A stretch of 64,000 nt of DNA from Cucumis sativus (GCF_000004075.3 NC_026659.2:4464001-4528000); one strand, 5' to 3'; positions 11,852 through 28,865 are shown, counted from the stretch's first letter. Numbers and translations are program-made. Notes: generated from the letters alone by a model not told the origin.

Positions 11852-14150
11852 TGTTTTGAAGGTATTTTGGTAATTGTATTTAGTGATTTTACATTTTTTT
11901 TTTATAATGAAAGTATTCATACAGTGAAAGCGATCATAAACTCAACTAGCACGTGTTAATATATGGTTTAAATCTTTGCTATTTGATTGTACTAAAGAAA
12001 CTTTTGAATTTTAAATTAGAACTAGACGTAGATGTGTAGCGTGTTTGGAGAATACAATTTTCGTTTGAATTAAAGGTGTCAATAAACTTAAAGTTCTACT
12101 CCCTCATATTTAAGTTAACTTCCAAGAGTGAATTAAATTGTTTATGAAATATTGTGCCCTTTTGATGATTTAATATAGTCTCAATTAGTCTACCCAAATA
12201 TATATATATATGATGATTTGATTAAATTTAGAGTTGGTCGTCTTGAAGAATATTCAAGCTAAGTCATTGTCTCGTGCATGTCGAAATAACAAATATATAA
12301 GATTGTAGAGTTTTTGCCATTGTTGAGCTTGAGTGATTATCTAAATCTAATTAATTCGTTCATAACACGCTTAACACGAAATACAAGTAGAGGAAAATAT
12401 ATTCACAAGAAATACAAGCAGAAAAGAAGTCTTAAAATGATGTAATTACACTTAGAGGGAGCCATAGTGTTCGTCCACTAATATCTTTATATTTGGGGAG
12501 CCTAAAATGTTGAAGGTGTGAGCAGATCTCTCACACTTAGAGTAACCTAAGTTTTATTGAGAATACGTCTCATATACTTGGAGGAACCTAAGTGATCAGT
12601 TTCTAACTCGAAATTAGCATCTTTTAAAATTATTTTTACAAGTTTAGCATGGTAATTTGAACTCAAATCTTGTATAAAACCCGTTGGTGTGGATGCTTTT
12701 ACAATAATTCTCGTGATACAAACAACTTTTGTCTAATTCACACAACTATTAGTCAAACAACAAATTAGCTCATTAATAGTTTATAAATACAATCTGTTGG
12801 AACACGAACAAAACTATAATAATTCAAATCAAACTTAACACATTCTTTTATAACCCAAATCTTAACAAGTGTTCTTTTAACAACTACTCACACATATGTT
12901 TTTTAAAAATAAAATTTAAAAGACGATTCATTCAATATATATAATTGTTTTAAGTTAAACACGCTTAAGCTTTTGTAGTTTCTCATACTGAACCACCAAA
13001 AGAAGACGTAACTTATTGTTATAGGTATAGTGTCTATAAATATTCTTAAGCTTTTCGTAACTATACTTTCATATATATTTAGAATCTCTCATAATTCAAA
13101 TGTGATTTTTGTTGAACTTCTTCCAAACCTTAGTGTTGTCACAATACTATATAGTTATATAGTAGTGATTCGATATAAAAAGTTGCAACTAAGAATTAAC
13201 CATACCATGAGGCTCCTGATGATAGAGATATACATAAAAGCTAAGGAGCATAAGATAGATATTAGGGATGACTTTTGGTACTCTTTGTCTCGGATCTCTC
13301 CATTCCATTATATATATCCTCCATTTTCGTAGAAATTATATCTTTGTTCAACCTTTTACTAAAACTTTTGGGTTAAATGCTTAATTCTACGTGAAAAACT
13401 TGAATTAAATGAAAAATATAATATTGCTCTCAGTCTCCTACAAATAATTACCTATCGAATTGCTCGTGAATATAATATGAAACTTTGCTATAGCCTTAAA
13501 TATTTTGTCAAATTTGTTATTTTTGACAATTTTTCAATAATTAATCTATTTTTAGATTATTTTTTTTTCAAATTTCACTTTATCCCTCTCACGCAAATCC
13601 ATAATTTAGAGAAAAAATAAATTAAAATTTTGAAAATTTGTCCAGAAAAATTGATAAATATTAATATTTATGTTTTATAGAAAAAATAGTGTAATAAATT
13701 ACTTTTTAGTTTTTTTTTTCTATTTCTGAAAATACTCCTTAAAATTTACCTTATCAATTAATTTTTAACAATCTTGAATTTGACAGAGCATTAAAAGTTT
13801 TAGAAATAAATAAATTGATTATTATAAACTAAATTAGTTGATGTATATTTTAAAAATAATAGATTGCTTTTAACACTTTAATATGTGTGTGTTTCTGGTA
13901 TCATAATTAATTGAAATTAAAGTTCAACCAAATCACATTTCCCACCAAACACAAATTACTCAACAAAATCACTTTGGAAGAAAATAAAAAAGACCTTCAT
14001 ATTTAAACAAAAATGGAGGTTTAGGTAATTTCTTTATAAAATCCAAAAACCAACTCCATTTTTTTGTTGTTTAATAATTAATTAAATTACTAGCTCCAAT
14101 AACAACAACTTTGATTAATTCTCACTTTTGAATAATAATAATTCTTAAAC
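11852..14150. other. AT-rich spacer between the two dirigent genes
   Basis: No gene is recognised. A partial inverted copy of the GATAGA-family repeat lies at 13478-13545. A 100-codon open frame at 13030-13332 has no domain and the base composition of the surrounding spacer. Confidence 0.5.
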
Positions 14151-14157
14151 AAAAAAC

Positions 14158-14164
14158 TATAAAA
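14158..14164 (+). promoter_or_regulatory. Putative TATA box of the second dirigent gene
   Basis: TATAAAA sits 76 bases before the ATG at 14240, preceded by AT-rich DNA and followed by a CTTCACCTTCTTC-type leader. The position suits transcription start near 14190. Confidence 0.55.
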
Positions 14165-14239
14165 TCCCACAAGGCTTCACCTTCTTCTTCATCAAAATCT
14201 CTCAAACTTCAATCAAAATTTCCTCTCCTAGTTTGCAAA

Positions 14240-15637
14240 ATGGCTAGAACTTCTCTTCATTTCTTCTTCTTCTTTTTGTTGGTGAGTTTCTATGGTCTAA
14301 GATCTGCCATTGCTGCCAGAATATTAATGGACGACGATGATGCCGACGCCGAGTCTCAGCCACAAACGGCGGCAGTTACCCCTCCTCTGGCTACCATTTC
14401 CTCGCCGGCCACCACTTTTCCGGCTACTCAGGTTTCCCCTTTTTTCTATCTTATTTTTTTTTTAAATTTTTTAAACATGTTGTCATTTGAAGATTTATTA
14501 GGAAAGTTGTTCAACTCAATTAGTATAAACAACAATTAATTTCATTTCTATCAAATACAAAGATGAAAAGGAGAAGTTAAATGATTTTCAAATCCAACTA
14601 AAGAGAAGCTACAAGTTGTTTAATTCATTCATTAACATTGTCAGGGTGGAACCACCACATTACCATCAATCACGGGGAGCTCAATTCCAGCAACCACTCC
14701 ATCTCCGACCGCTACCAACGACGACGAGGAAGACGACTCTGTAATACCCCAAACCAATCAGCCAGTGGCAGCAACCAACAATCTAGGACAAACACAGGAT
14801 GATCAAGAAGATGACAGTGCAACCACTACTCCAGCTGCGGTATCACCGGCCGCCGCTGTACCCACATTGCCATCACCCCCAACTGAGCCCCTTCCGGCTG
14901 CAGTTAAGGGTCCAGAACCAATTTCATTTTACATGCACGACATTCTCGGAGGGTCTCATCCCTCTGCCCGAGTAGTCACCGGAATCGTGGCCAACTCCGA
15001 TAGTAGTGGCATTGCGTTTTCAAAGCCCAATGACAACTTCTTCCCAATTCAAGGAACACTCCCTCTACTCAACAACGACAACCTCAAGAACATCATCAAT
15101 AACAACAACAATCTCCCTTTCCTCGCCGGCTTCAACGGCGTCGCACAAGGCAACAACTTGCTCCTCCAAAATAGCGCCAACAATGGTGTCCTCAATGGTG
15201 ACGAAGACAATAACCAGCCCTTTGTCACCGCTGGCCAACTCCCTTCTAGAGTCACTCTTCAGCAGCTCATGTTCGGGTCCGTCACCGTGGTTGACGATGA
15301 GCTGACCGAAGGCCATGAGCTCGGGTCAGCGGTGGTGGGTCGGGCACAAGGTTTTTACATGGCTAGCTCGTTGGATGGGACCAGTCAGACAGTAGCTTTA
15401 ACGGCGTTGTTTCACAGCGGTGGCCACGAGCACGTGGTTGAGGATAGCATAAGCTTCTTTGGGGTTCACCGGACAGCAATGGCAGGATCGCAGATTGCGG
15501 TAGTGGGCGGGACGGGTAAGTATGAGAATGCAAGAGGGTATGCAACAGTAGAGATGCTTCATCATCAAGAGGATCAGCACACAACAGATGGTATGGATAC
15601 TATTATTCATTTTAGTGTTTATCTAACAGAGGAGTGA
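14240..15637 (+). CDS. Dirigent protein, ESB1/DIR10-like with long N-terminal linker
   Basis: Two exons (14240-14431 and 14645-15637) encode 394 aa; the 213-base intron is GT-AG and in phase 0. The first about 25 residues form a signal peptide (hydrophobic FFFFFLLVSF core ending near AIAARIL). Next comes an acidic DDDD patch and a roughly 120-residue Thr/Ser/Pro/Ala-rich linker. The dirigent domain begins near residue 155 with ISFYMHDILGGSHPSAR and includes SGIAFSKPN, FFPIQGTLP, LPSRVTLQQLMFGS, GRAQGFYMASS, AVVGGTGKYENARGYA and the closing IIHFSVYLTEE strand. An asparagine-rich insert (several NNNN runs, about residues 200-235) interrupts the domain, as in ESB1-type proteins. ESB1 acts at the endodermal Casparian strip in lignin deposition. 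A secreted cell-wall role is therefore likely, but the exact orthologue is not proven. Confidence 0.93.
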
Positions 15638-17580
15638 GATTTAGAGTTTGGGGTTTGATTTGTGTTCGAAGATCAAGATGGGTTTGGTGTTTTAATTATG
15701 TGTATTTGAATGAAATGTTATGGTGTGATTTAATTTAAAATATCAAATTTAATGACAAAGTAATTTGCTTTAACCTTAGTATCCAATTGCACATGTAAAA
15801 TCACTTTTTTAGTTTGTTTGAATTTGAAACCCCTTCAACGTTAGAAATCGTCTAAATTTGAAGCCAACAACACTAAATGAGTAAATGATGTATACCTTAA
15901 GATGTTTTTAAGACTTCTTTTGGATGTTTAGTATCCGATTCTTGTACGTTGTTTATCACATCTTTAATTCATATAATCTAAATTGCTATATGATATTACA
16001 TTAAGGACCCACATTATTAATAAATTTCACAAAAATTCTAAATGGACCAGTATATTAAATAAATGTAGAACTCAAATTTATCAAATATGTAAATGGAGGA
16101 TATAGTTTTGAAAAGAAGTGGGCTCAAATGAGTGTAATACTCATTCCTATTATTTAATTGATTTATAACAAATATCTAAATAAAAAAAATCATGAAATAC
16201 GATTTTGAAAAAAAGTGGAAAATCTTTTATGCTTTTCTTCTACGAAAATGATCGTCTACTCCTTCCAACGTGGATTACGATTTCTACTTTAAAATTTTAG
16301 AGAGTTCAGAGGTGAAAAAGAAGACATTCGACGACTGACAAATACAAAACTTCTCGAACATAATCTAGTTAGAAATTTTGATGTTAGTATTGTAGATATT
16401 CAAAACATATGAAACATTTGGTATATTATATATATTTTAGATATTCGATTAAATAGGCAAACAAACGAAAATCTAGTTTTGAATGCGATACATTCTAGAG
16501 TTTATTGAGAATTCAACGGTGAAGAAGAACTACATTTTGGTCATCATATCAAAAAATAATAAATACTATACTAGTATTTATTGTATATAATATGAGGTAT
16601 ATAGATACTAAAACACAGAACATAACTATTATAGATTGTGGATATATTCAAGTATAATGTAATAAAATACATTTATAAAGAAAAAATATGTATGTATGAT
16701 CATGTCGTTTACATGTATATATACCAAATAACATATATAAATTAGGACTTCTTACTGTACATAATTATATATGTCATATTGTATATATAATGTGGTATAT
16801 GTGTAAGAGCTGCCGATGACAGATGAAATTTTCCAGATTGTTCACGTAATGGAGATGAAAGATTGTTAACGGTTATAATTAATTAACATAAAATTTCATA
16901 TTTGAAAAAATTATATGTTATACTTCATTGAAACAATATTTTTCAATTTTTTAACATAATAAAGATATAAATTTATATAAGGAAGTTTTGAAAATAATAA
17001 TGGCACTCAAATATTTGATGACACTCAAATACTTCATTAAAACAACATTTTTAATTTATTACCATAATACATAAACAAATTTATATAACAAAGTTACGAA
17101 AATCATAATAAATTGAAAGTACAAGGAAATAATTTAAATATAATTACAAATATAATATATAATTAATATTGATTAAAATGTTAGTATTGTCGAAAAATTA
17201 TATGAATTTCTAATTAAAAAAATAAATTAAACTTCATGACATTTGTAAAAAATCATAGTCAATTTAGGTCTTTCATCTAAATCTATCTTGTTTATTATAT
17301 ACATAATTGGGTCGACTTGGGTCAGCCCAACCATTATTTGCACAACCCGGGACCTGACTCAAAGAACTTATATGCTTTACTATTTTTAACGTACAGTATA
17401 AAGACACACTCATATGCTCTCACATGACTAGTTTTCTTCTCTTAGGATCATGAATTCTAACATATATAGGCTACAAAGCCCCATATTCTGAAGAAAAAAA
17501 AAAAAGACAAGTTTGGTATTTTATTCTTTAAAGATTTTGTAAGGTCAAGTTGAGTTATTTGTTACTATAATGACTGACTT
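15638..17580. other. AT-rich intergenic region
   Basis: Poly-A/T stretches and TATA-rich runs fill this segment, with no open frame of note and no recognised RNA gene. It borders a decayed copia element on its right. Confidence 0.5.
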
Positions 17581-17582
17581 AT

Positions 17583-18055
17583 TTATTTTAGTAAAATAGT
17601 AACTTCTAGCTCATTTAGAGTTCTATTTTTTCTTTTACCTTTTCCATTCATTTCTCGATAGTGGGATGAGTTTTTTCTTATATTATTTCCTTTTGAGTTA
17701 TAAAACTCATTAAAGGCAACAAAATCATATTTTGTTCCTCTATCACTACGAATTCTCCTTTATTCTCTTATTAAACTGACTTTCTACTTGAATTACAAAC
17801 ACTTTAAACATGGAGTTCATCACTTTTATTCTTAACCGTAAATAAATGTAAACTCATAATTACAACCATATATCTATAAAAAGGTTATAAAATGCCCTTT
17901 ATTATTCCTAGTTATCATGTTATATTCCAACACGTAATTAAGAATGAATCAATTCGAAAGGCTTAGTTACCCTAACTTTTATAAATTTATATGAAGTCTT
18001 AGTTATCTTAGTTTGACTACAACATGTACATTTATCAAACTCATGCAAAGATAAA
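17583..18055 (-). mobile_element. Decayed Ty1/copia retrotransposon: integrase zinc-finger and core fragment
   Basis: Read on the minus strand, broken frames give copia polyprotein signatures in the right order. First is a CxxC-type end of the GAG-preintegrase/zinc domain (DKCTCCSQTKITKTSYK, then PFELIHS). Next, after frame breaks, come residues like LKNKSDEL, then FKVFVIQVESQFNKRIK. After a +1 shift comes the integrase core IRSDRGTKYDFVAFNEFYNS, and finally an NGK.KRKNRTLNEL segment. Stops and frameshifts show it is non-functional. No flanking LTRs were identified, so this is an internal relic. Known copia integrases carry SDRGGEY and NG.AERKNRTL at matching places. Confidence 0.8.
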
Positions 18056-18059
18056 ATCA

Positions 18060-20780
18060 TGAGAAAAATATAATTTTGACCATAGTTAAGGTTATTAAGT
18101 GTGTATAGACTCCAAGTTAAACTTTTAATTTTATCAAGTTAAGTGTATACACATTTAAAATGTTGTAAATTTTAACCATGGAATAATCTTTATTCATTCA
18201 AATTTGAACTTAAAACGGAATAAGAGTTTCAATACTCCTTAAAAATCTTTTTGTTCTAGTCAAGTTAATTTACTTTTCTTTTCCTTCCTAATTTAAAAAC
18301 ACACACAAAATAAAAGTTCATATACATCTTTTTGACTCTTTCTACCCATTCTTTTTGACAATTTGCTTGAAAATTTCCCACATTTTCTAAATGTTTATTC
18401 GAAGTCTAACAGAAAAGTATTCTTTTTTTTTTAAAAAATTAAATACTTGAAAATGTATTTCAAATACACTCTATCTAGAAATGAAAATCAATGACAATTG
18501 AGATATTTATGTAGATAAGAAGAAGATAGATACTTGGCTTTAAACGTGGTCGACACTTCACTTTAAAAGTAGTCGCATACATAGGTGTAGTACATATTTA
18601 TTTCAATGGTCCATACCCAATATAATAACCATGCAAGAAACTTGCATTTTACATTTGAACATATTTTTCAAAGGCAATTAAAAAAATGATGGGAATATCA
18701 AATGGGTATTAACTTAGAAATATTCCCCAACTCCTAAAAAGAAAAGAAAACAAAACATGGGTTCATTCTCATCTTATTCATATATACACATTATTGTTTT
18801 GCAATCTTTTCTTTGTGTATTTCATCCCTTAGTCATCGTTTTTTTCTTAATAAAAGAATCTCCTTTATTATATTCCAATAATTTCTAGTAAAGAATTTTA
18901 CCTCAGGGAAGCATTTTATGTATTGTAACCAATAGTTTGTGATTTACGGAACCATACGAGTGTTGAATAGATCAATAGCTTTTGTGTTGCGAAAGTAAGT
19001 TGTGGCACCAACGATGTCTATACTAAATCGTTTTTTGTCGATTATTGCTCCCTATTGTTAGCATAACATCCTAATCCATCATGCCTTCTTTGAAGAATGA
19101 TTAGAATAAAAAACAATCCCGAAAGAATACTCTAACAACTATTTATAAGAACCTAACCAAAATTACTTTTCAATTTAAGGTTTAAATTAATTGCCGTTTC
19201 AGATTTAAATAAATATAGAAATAGTTTCAAAATCTGGGGAATTAAATGCTTTTGTAAATAATTCGGAAAAGAAAAATTGGAAAAAAACAAATTTTATGAC
19301 AAGTTATTTCAACAATTGACTAGACACTGTTAATAATGTTTACGTAATTTGTGAATTTTATTCTCATGAGATTGATAGTTAATTTTTATCTTATTTTTAT
19401 TTGCTTTTCTTATGAATTAGTAATAGTAAAATATTTAGGGATCGGGAGTATACTTGATTTATTGAAGATTAGTGTTGTGATAATATGCGTTTAGAAGAAA
19501 AGATTAAGATAATGATATATATATTTAATGTATATTCCATAAACAAATTTAATATATTCATTTTAATAAAGTATATTAGGAAGAAATTTCAAAAATCATT
19601 TTTTTTCTTTTTTAAAAAAATATTATGGATCTTTAAGATTTGTTGTGGTTAAAAAAGTTTTTCATTTTTTATTAAAATTATTTTTTTACACTTTTTTTAT
19701 AATCTCTATTAAATTTAATGTTTATTTTCCCATCAAACTTTCAACCTTAAATAAATTTGAAAATTTTAGTTAAATTCTAATTCTAAAAATGATTTTTTTT
19801 TGGTAATTTCTCAAATTTTGATTTAATAAGACTAAAAAGTAATAACAAATTATATACACAAATAATGTTAATCTACTAAATTTTAATTTTAAAAGATAAA
19901 TCCAAAATCTTCATTGGATAATCATTTTGTTATTTTTGAAATTAAGCCATGTTTCTTAACTACAAGAATGAAATTAATAAACAAAATTTTAAAATAATAA
20001 TAATAATAAGTTTTTAAAATTATCTTCTTCACATTTCAACTTATGTTCATAAGCTAAATTTTTGTAAAAGAAGTCAAAATAAAAAACAAAATGATTATTT
20101 AAACGAAAAACTCAAATCTTTTACTTTCTATTTTTTCAAAAGAATAATCTTATAAAATTAATTTTCAAAAGTTTTTTTTTTTAAAATTTTACTGTCCACC
20201 CTCTACTATTATTTTAAAATACATTATCCAGTTAAAAAAAACTAAAACTAAAATTTATATTTTAATATTTTTAAGAAGAAAAATTAAATATTTTTTAATA
20301 TTTTTAGGAATAAAAATAAAATTGTATATTTATATTTGTTGCTATAAATATTTTAATTTATTTTGTTATATTAAAAAAGATATTATTAGAGTTGATTTGT
20401 TAAAACAAATAATGGTATGAAATGAATGAAAGAAAGAGAGAAAAAGAGAAAGAAGCTTACAGTTTTTAAAGAGAAAAAAAGAGGAGGCTTGAGAATGACT
20501 TATTTTGAGGCGAAACAGTAAAACTGTGAAACTAACATGGACTCGATTCGATAGGTTAGTGTCATATCTTTTTCTTCTTCTTCTTTCTATGAGAGGGAAT
20601 CCACACATGAGAAAGGATGTGCTATGGCCAAGGAGAAGATGACATTAAACTTTAAAACGTGGGCATATATGGTTCACAATTCAAAGGTCAGTTAGAGGTT
20701 GATTTTTTTTTCCTTTTCTTTTTAATTTCAACTTTTAGAAAGGCATGATCAACGTAAATGATTGTGATATCTATCCAAGG
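18060..20780. other. AT-rich intergenic region upstream of DHAR
   Basis: No gene is recognised. The left part (18060-18200) may be further eroded copia sequence. A pyrimidine/purine-rich stretch lies at about 20420-20600. Confidence 0.5.
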
Positions 20781-20794
20781 GTAACTACAAATAA

Positions 20795-20803
20795 TATATA
20801 TAA
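20795..20803 (+). promoter_or_regulatory. Putative TATA box of DHAR
   Basis: TATATATAA lies 80-88 bases upstream of the ATG at 20883, a typical distance for a plant promoter with a short leader. Confidence 0.5.
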
Positions 20804-20882
20804 CCCAGTAACCCACGTTTTCCTTTAAGCGGTTACACATATTCAAGTTTCTTCTTCTGCAGTTCCCAGATATTCTACGAAA

Positions 20883-24774
<3,892 letters not shown>

Positions 24775-24879
24775 ATACAGGGACGCATTCACCCTAAGTT
24801 ATGAAATAATTGGAGGGGTTTAATCCTTGAGAATTTGGCTGGTGGTGCTTTGCTTGCTATCTTCCCTATGTTTCAATAA

Positions 24880-26660
24880 ATATTGTATTTTTCTTATCTG
24901 GTGCTCTTAACGGAACAGTGTAACATCTTTATGCCTAATCTTTTAAGTCTGCCTTCTGTTTTAGTAAAGGCTGTGAGAGCTTTGGTTATATGAAGCTAAA
25001 AACAAAACTAACTCCATTAAATCTTATAACATAACCTCGAATAGTTCAAACATACAGTGAAGTTTCAACTACAAAATATTATAACCCTCATCTCATCATA
25101 ATTTGCAAGAATGATCCCTATTTTATTCCATTTTTTATGTATTTAAAAACAAAATCTAACTATCTAAACCACCTTACTTAAAAGTTACTAGATAGAATAT
25201 CATCTTAATATTAATACTATTTAGGTTAATCACCAAAAGAATTATAACAAACGAAAATGATCTCTCCATTTTGATTTTCTTTTTCGTTAGAAAAACTTTC
25301 TATGGACATGAAGATCCAAAATGAGTTCACAACCCCAACAAATACAACTTCAAATACAAGATATGTAAACAAGGTAAAGCAGACACTATGGTTTTAGTAG
25401 GATCTCATTTTATTTTCATGAATGACTTAATGTGTTAGGAGTTTTCATAAAGAACAGACCCATGTCAAAATGGTAAACCAGAAGTTGCATCCTTAAAAAT
25501 AAATTCTAACCTAGATTAAAATAAACTGATTAAATAATTGTTTATGGTACCAAGAAAGTAACAATTTCAATTTCATCATTCACTTTAAAATTCTTTTTTA
25601 ACATGAATCTTTCACGCATCTAAATAGATAATACATTTTCCTTTTAAATAAATATCCGAGAGTTAGAAGTGATCGGTAGACACAGTTAGATATCTAGTAA
25701 TATGTATGATTAATTAGATTTATGATCCGAATAACATTTTCTATCAAATATGATTTTATTCCTATTGAGTTTCTATTTCCATTATTCCTCAAGTTAATTG
25801 TTTGTAACTAGTTATTCAAATTTTATTTGAAAGCTCACAAAAATGTTGAATTTAAACTCTCTAAAGGATCACACTCGATGTCCCTAGAAAAAAAAGTTCA
25901 TGATTTAGATGGCAAGAAAGCTACTTGTCCCCCTGCATTATTTTGCTTCATTTATATTTTCTTTTATTGTCACATGAACATCAATACCTATTCAAGACAA
26001 ATGTCGAGTCAAGCCCTATTTGCATTTCAATTCAACATTAATATTGGACGATTGGAGAAGAGTCTTAAGTCACAATCTCAATTACCCAACAAATTTTTTT
26101 CCATAATTAAAAAAAAACCATATGATTATATATGTATATTATTATAAAATAGTCGCTAATCTTCAACGTCTAAAGTCTAATCATTATTTGCCATGTGGCC
26201 TTACGAATACCCCAAAATACATAACCACTCTTATCTTTTAACAAATACAACAATAACTTTGTCGAAAAGATGTATTGGTACACCATGTAAGAAAAATAAA
26301 ATTTTAAAAGATTCACATATTATATTTTTTTCAAAAAATTATTATTATGTGATTGAAAATAATAATAATAATAATAAGCTACATAAACTAAAATTGAGTA
26401 AAAAGATGACAATGTTAATTCAAACTAATAATAATATATTATTTTGATTGTATCTATATGTGGAAGTGTTTAAAATGGAAAGAAAATAATGTATATAACT
26501 ATTGTTATTATTTGGATAAATTGTGTTATTCTAATATTTGTGTATATATATTTTTAATATTGTGTGTACATGCAGAGAGAAAAAGAATGAAAAAGTCATA
26601 ATCACTAGTTAATTTGGTGCATGCATGTGTATATAGCTAGGTAGATCAAATATTTTAGCT
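24880..26660. other. AT-rich spacer between DHAR and the TIGR01589 gene
   Basis: No gene is recognised. It contains an (AAT)n tract near 26353-26375 and other low-complexity DNA. Open frames at 25827-26147 and 26193-26447 are AT-driven and have no domain. Confidence 0.5.
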
Positions 26661-26662
26661 AA

Positions 26663-27194
26663 CTAGTCATCACTATGTTTAGACATCATCCTTTGGATTA
26701 ACTTCCTTGTCTCTTCTTCAGCCAATATTCTATCATTTCTTCCCTTACATTCTGAATAAGCTTCAAAGAATTCCCTATTTTCTTTCTCCAACTCCTTCCA
26801 CACTGTAACAACAGATTAAAACAATCACCTATAAGATCAAAGAATCTACATCTATATATATATGTGTGTGTGTGTGTATACAATTTGTCTGCAGTAGTAC
26901 TGGTGATCTAGGTTGTGATGAAAATGATGAGGAGTGGAAGAAGAGAGGAGAAAAAATGTGAACGTACGAACCAGTAGATGTGATGATGGGGCTGATGTTA
27001 GCATGTTTGGAGAGAGCTTCAATACACTCATCTTTATTCATATGGAAGATCAAGCACTTTTCGATCAAGTGTTGTACCTATATATAAGGGAAAGGGAATG
27101 AATATATAAAGAAGATAGACATTTATAGTAATTAATATGAAAGAGAAAGTGAAAACGTTACCATATGAATGTAAGCAGCAGAAGAATCAGCCAT
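26663..27194 (-). CDS. Small plant-specific protein of the TIGR01589 (A_thal_3526) family
   Basis: Three minus-strand exons (27194-27162, 27077-26972, 26802-26663) join with GT-AG borders to a 92-aa protein. The conserved family core is visible: SSAAYIHMVQHLIEKCLIF, then MNKDECIEALSKHANI.P.ITSTVWKELEKEN.EFFEAY, followed by a charged tail ending HSDD. The family occurs only in plants and its function is unknown; some databases mislabel members as 'angiotensin-converting enzyme 2'. It is probably a soluble helical protein, with no signal peptide or membrane segment. The first intron follows the 11th codon. A (GT/TA) microsatellite lies in intron 2 (about 26853-26882). Two G-boxes lie upstream. 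Confidence 0.88.
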
Positions 27195-27411
27195 TAAAAT
27201 TGTCTGTATTGTTATTATATAACACAATCTAAGGCAGGAAGGTATATTTAAAAGAAATAGATTGTATGATATGTATGATATATATATAAAATAACAAATA
27301 GATTTGGAAGTGAAAAGGGGTTTGAGAACTTTACAGCGACGGGTGGCGATGGAAAGAGGAAGGCGTTGAGTTATAAGGAAATGGTGGTGGGGTCAGCCAG
27401 TAGGAGAGTAC

Positions 27412-27417
27412 CACGTG
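27412..27417. promoter_or_regulatory. G-box (CACGTG) upstream of the TIGR01589 gene
   Basis: This palindromic CACGTG within CCACGTGG lies about 220 bases upstream of the start codon at 27194 (minus-strand gene). G-boxes bind bZIP and bHLH factors in light and ABA responses. Function here is inferred from motif and position. Confidence 0.5.
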
Positions 27418-27515
27418 GGCAATGGGTGATTATTGGTGGAGAGGAGATTGAAGAGGATTCCTGAATGACCAATCATTTGTCTCCTTTTGGGAACTGGGGG
27501 AGTGATCCTCCTTAC

Positions 27516-27521
27516 CACGTG
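27516..27521. promoter_or_regulatory. Second G-box upstream of the TIGR01589 gene
   Basis: CACGTG within ACCACGTGA lies 104 bases from the first copy. Paired G-boxes, or a G-box with a coupling ACGT element, often mark ABA- or light-responsive promoters. No other gene start is nearby. Confidence 0.5.
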
Positions 27522-27994
27522 ATTCGTGGGACCTATTGGACGTTAATTTCTTCGTATCTAACAAAAATACCTCTCCCAAGTCTCGCCCCGGCCCAATCGG
27601 CCGCCATTGTAACAACCGCCGCTCTTTCTCTAATGTCGGTTTTCTTTGCTTACTCGTAAACCCAAGTTACGTGCCCATAATACATAAATATACTAAAGCC
27701 TCTTTCCATGAAAATTAGATTCATGGTATATAGACTTGTTAATCCACACTAATACGCATTCGATATACTACTATTAATATCTACTTTGTTAGAAAGAAGT
27801 GATAGACATGTGATATATACTTAATATCCTTCTAACTTAATACACTTGATGTCATTCTAATTAGCATTTGATACACACTTGTATTCTAAATATTTGAATT
27901 TATGATAAAAGATTTTGAATTTTTGCATAAAAGAATTAGGGGAAGAAAAATACATATATTTATTATAAGAGTATATACCACAAACACTTGTTAT

Positions 27995-28490
27995 ATAATC
28001 CAAACTAAAGTAATCTACACCATAAACACAAACTATTATAATCTAACTATGGATTGATCAAAAGATCCTTTCAATTGGCTAGAATCCGTTACTTGAACGA
28101 AACTAGTTGAAAGATACAAGAGTAAAACAACCAACCTATTGATATTGGAAGAGCCAAATAATCTATAATTATAATAACTCACTTCTTACCTCAAACGCTT
28201 CCTAAAAGTTAAGGTGTTCAATGTTTTTTACTCTAAAGTTGATAAAGATTAACTTATTTATAAAAATGTAACTTTGTTTTATTTACCCAAATGTCATTAG
28301 GTATATTTGCTTAATTGACATTAAATTGAAAATCTTTATAAGCGTTTGGAACGTGAAGTGAGTTATTATAATATTTGGTTATTATAGTCTATGAGTTATA
28401 ATATTATAATATTTTGTGGGTTATTATAGTCTGTGTTTGAGGTGTAGATTATTATAGTTTGAGTTACTATAATCTATGGTTGGAGAAGTG
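27995..28490. mobile_element. Foldback / MITE-like element
   Basis: Two inverted pairs nest around one centre. The outer pair is 28005-28047 (AATCTACACCATAAACACAAAC) against 28424-28470 (its inverse around GTGTTTGAGGTGTAGATT). The inner pair is 28152-28197 (TAATAACTCACTTC...CAAACG) against 28341-28385 (CGTTTGGAACGTGAAGTGAG). The arms therefore fold into one long imperfect stem. No transposase is present. A further related end (AGTTCAAACAACCC) lies at 28719-28738, so the mobile unit could extend to about 28740. Confidence 0.6.
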
Positions 28491-28863
28491 AAGAATAGTG
28501 AAATTGAGAAGTGGAGAATAATGACTTATAGGAGAGATGAGGGTAAGGAATAATGAAAGAGGGGAGTGAAGAATGGTAGAGAATAGTAAAAAAAGTGAGT
28601 GAGGAACAGGAGAAATAAGGGGGGAAAAAAGTAGAATAATCATAATCCTAAGATTATATGATAATCTTTTGGGTAAATATAGAGTGAGCTAAAATAGGTC
28701 ACTCCACTTCTTCATAATCTGAAGTTCAAACAACCCATAATATTTTGTCATTTTCAACATTTATGTATATAAATATGTGTAACAGGTGTATCAATTATGT
28801 ATTAGGTGTATATCCGAAATGCATCAAGTGTACGTATTACTTGGGTTAAGACTTATTTTTTGT

Positions 28864-28865
<2 letters not shown>

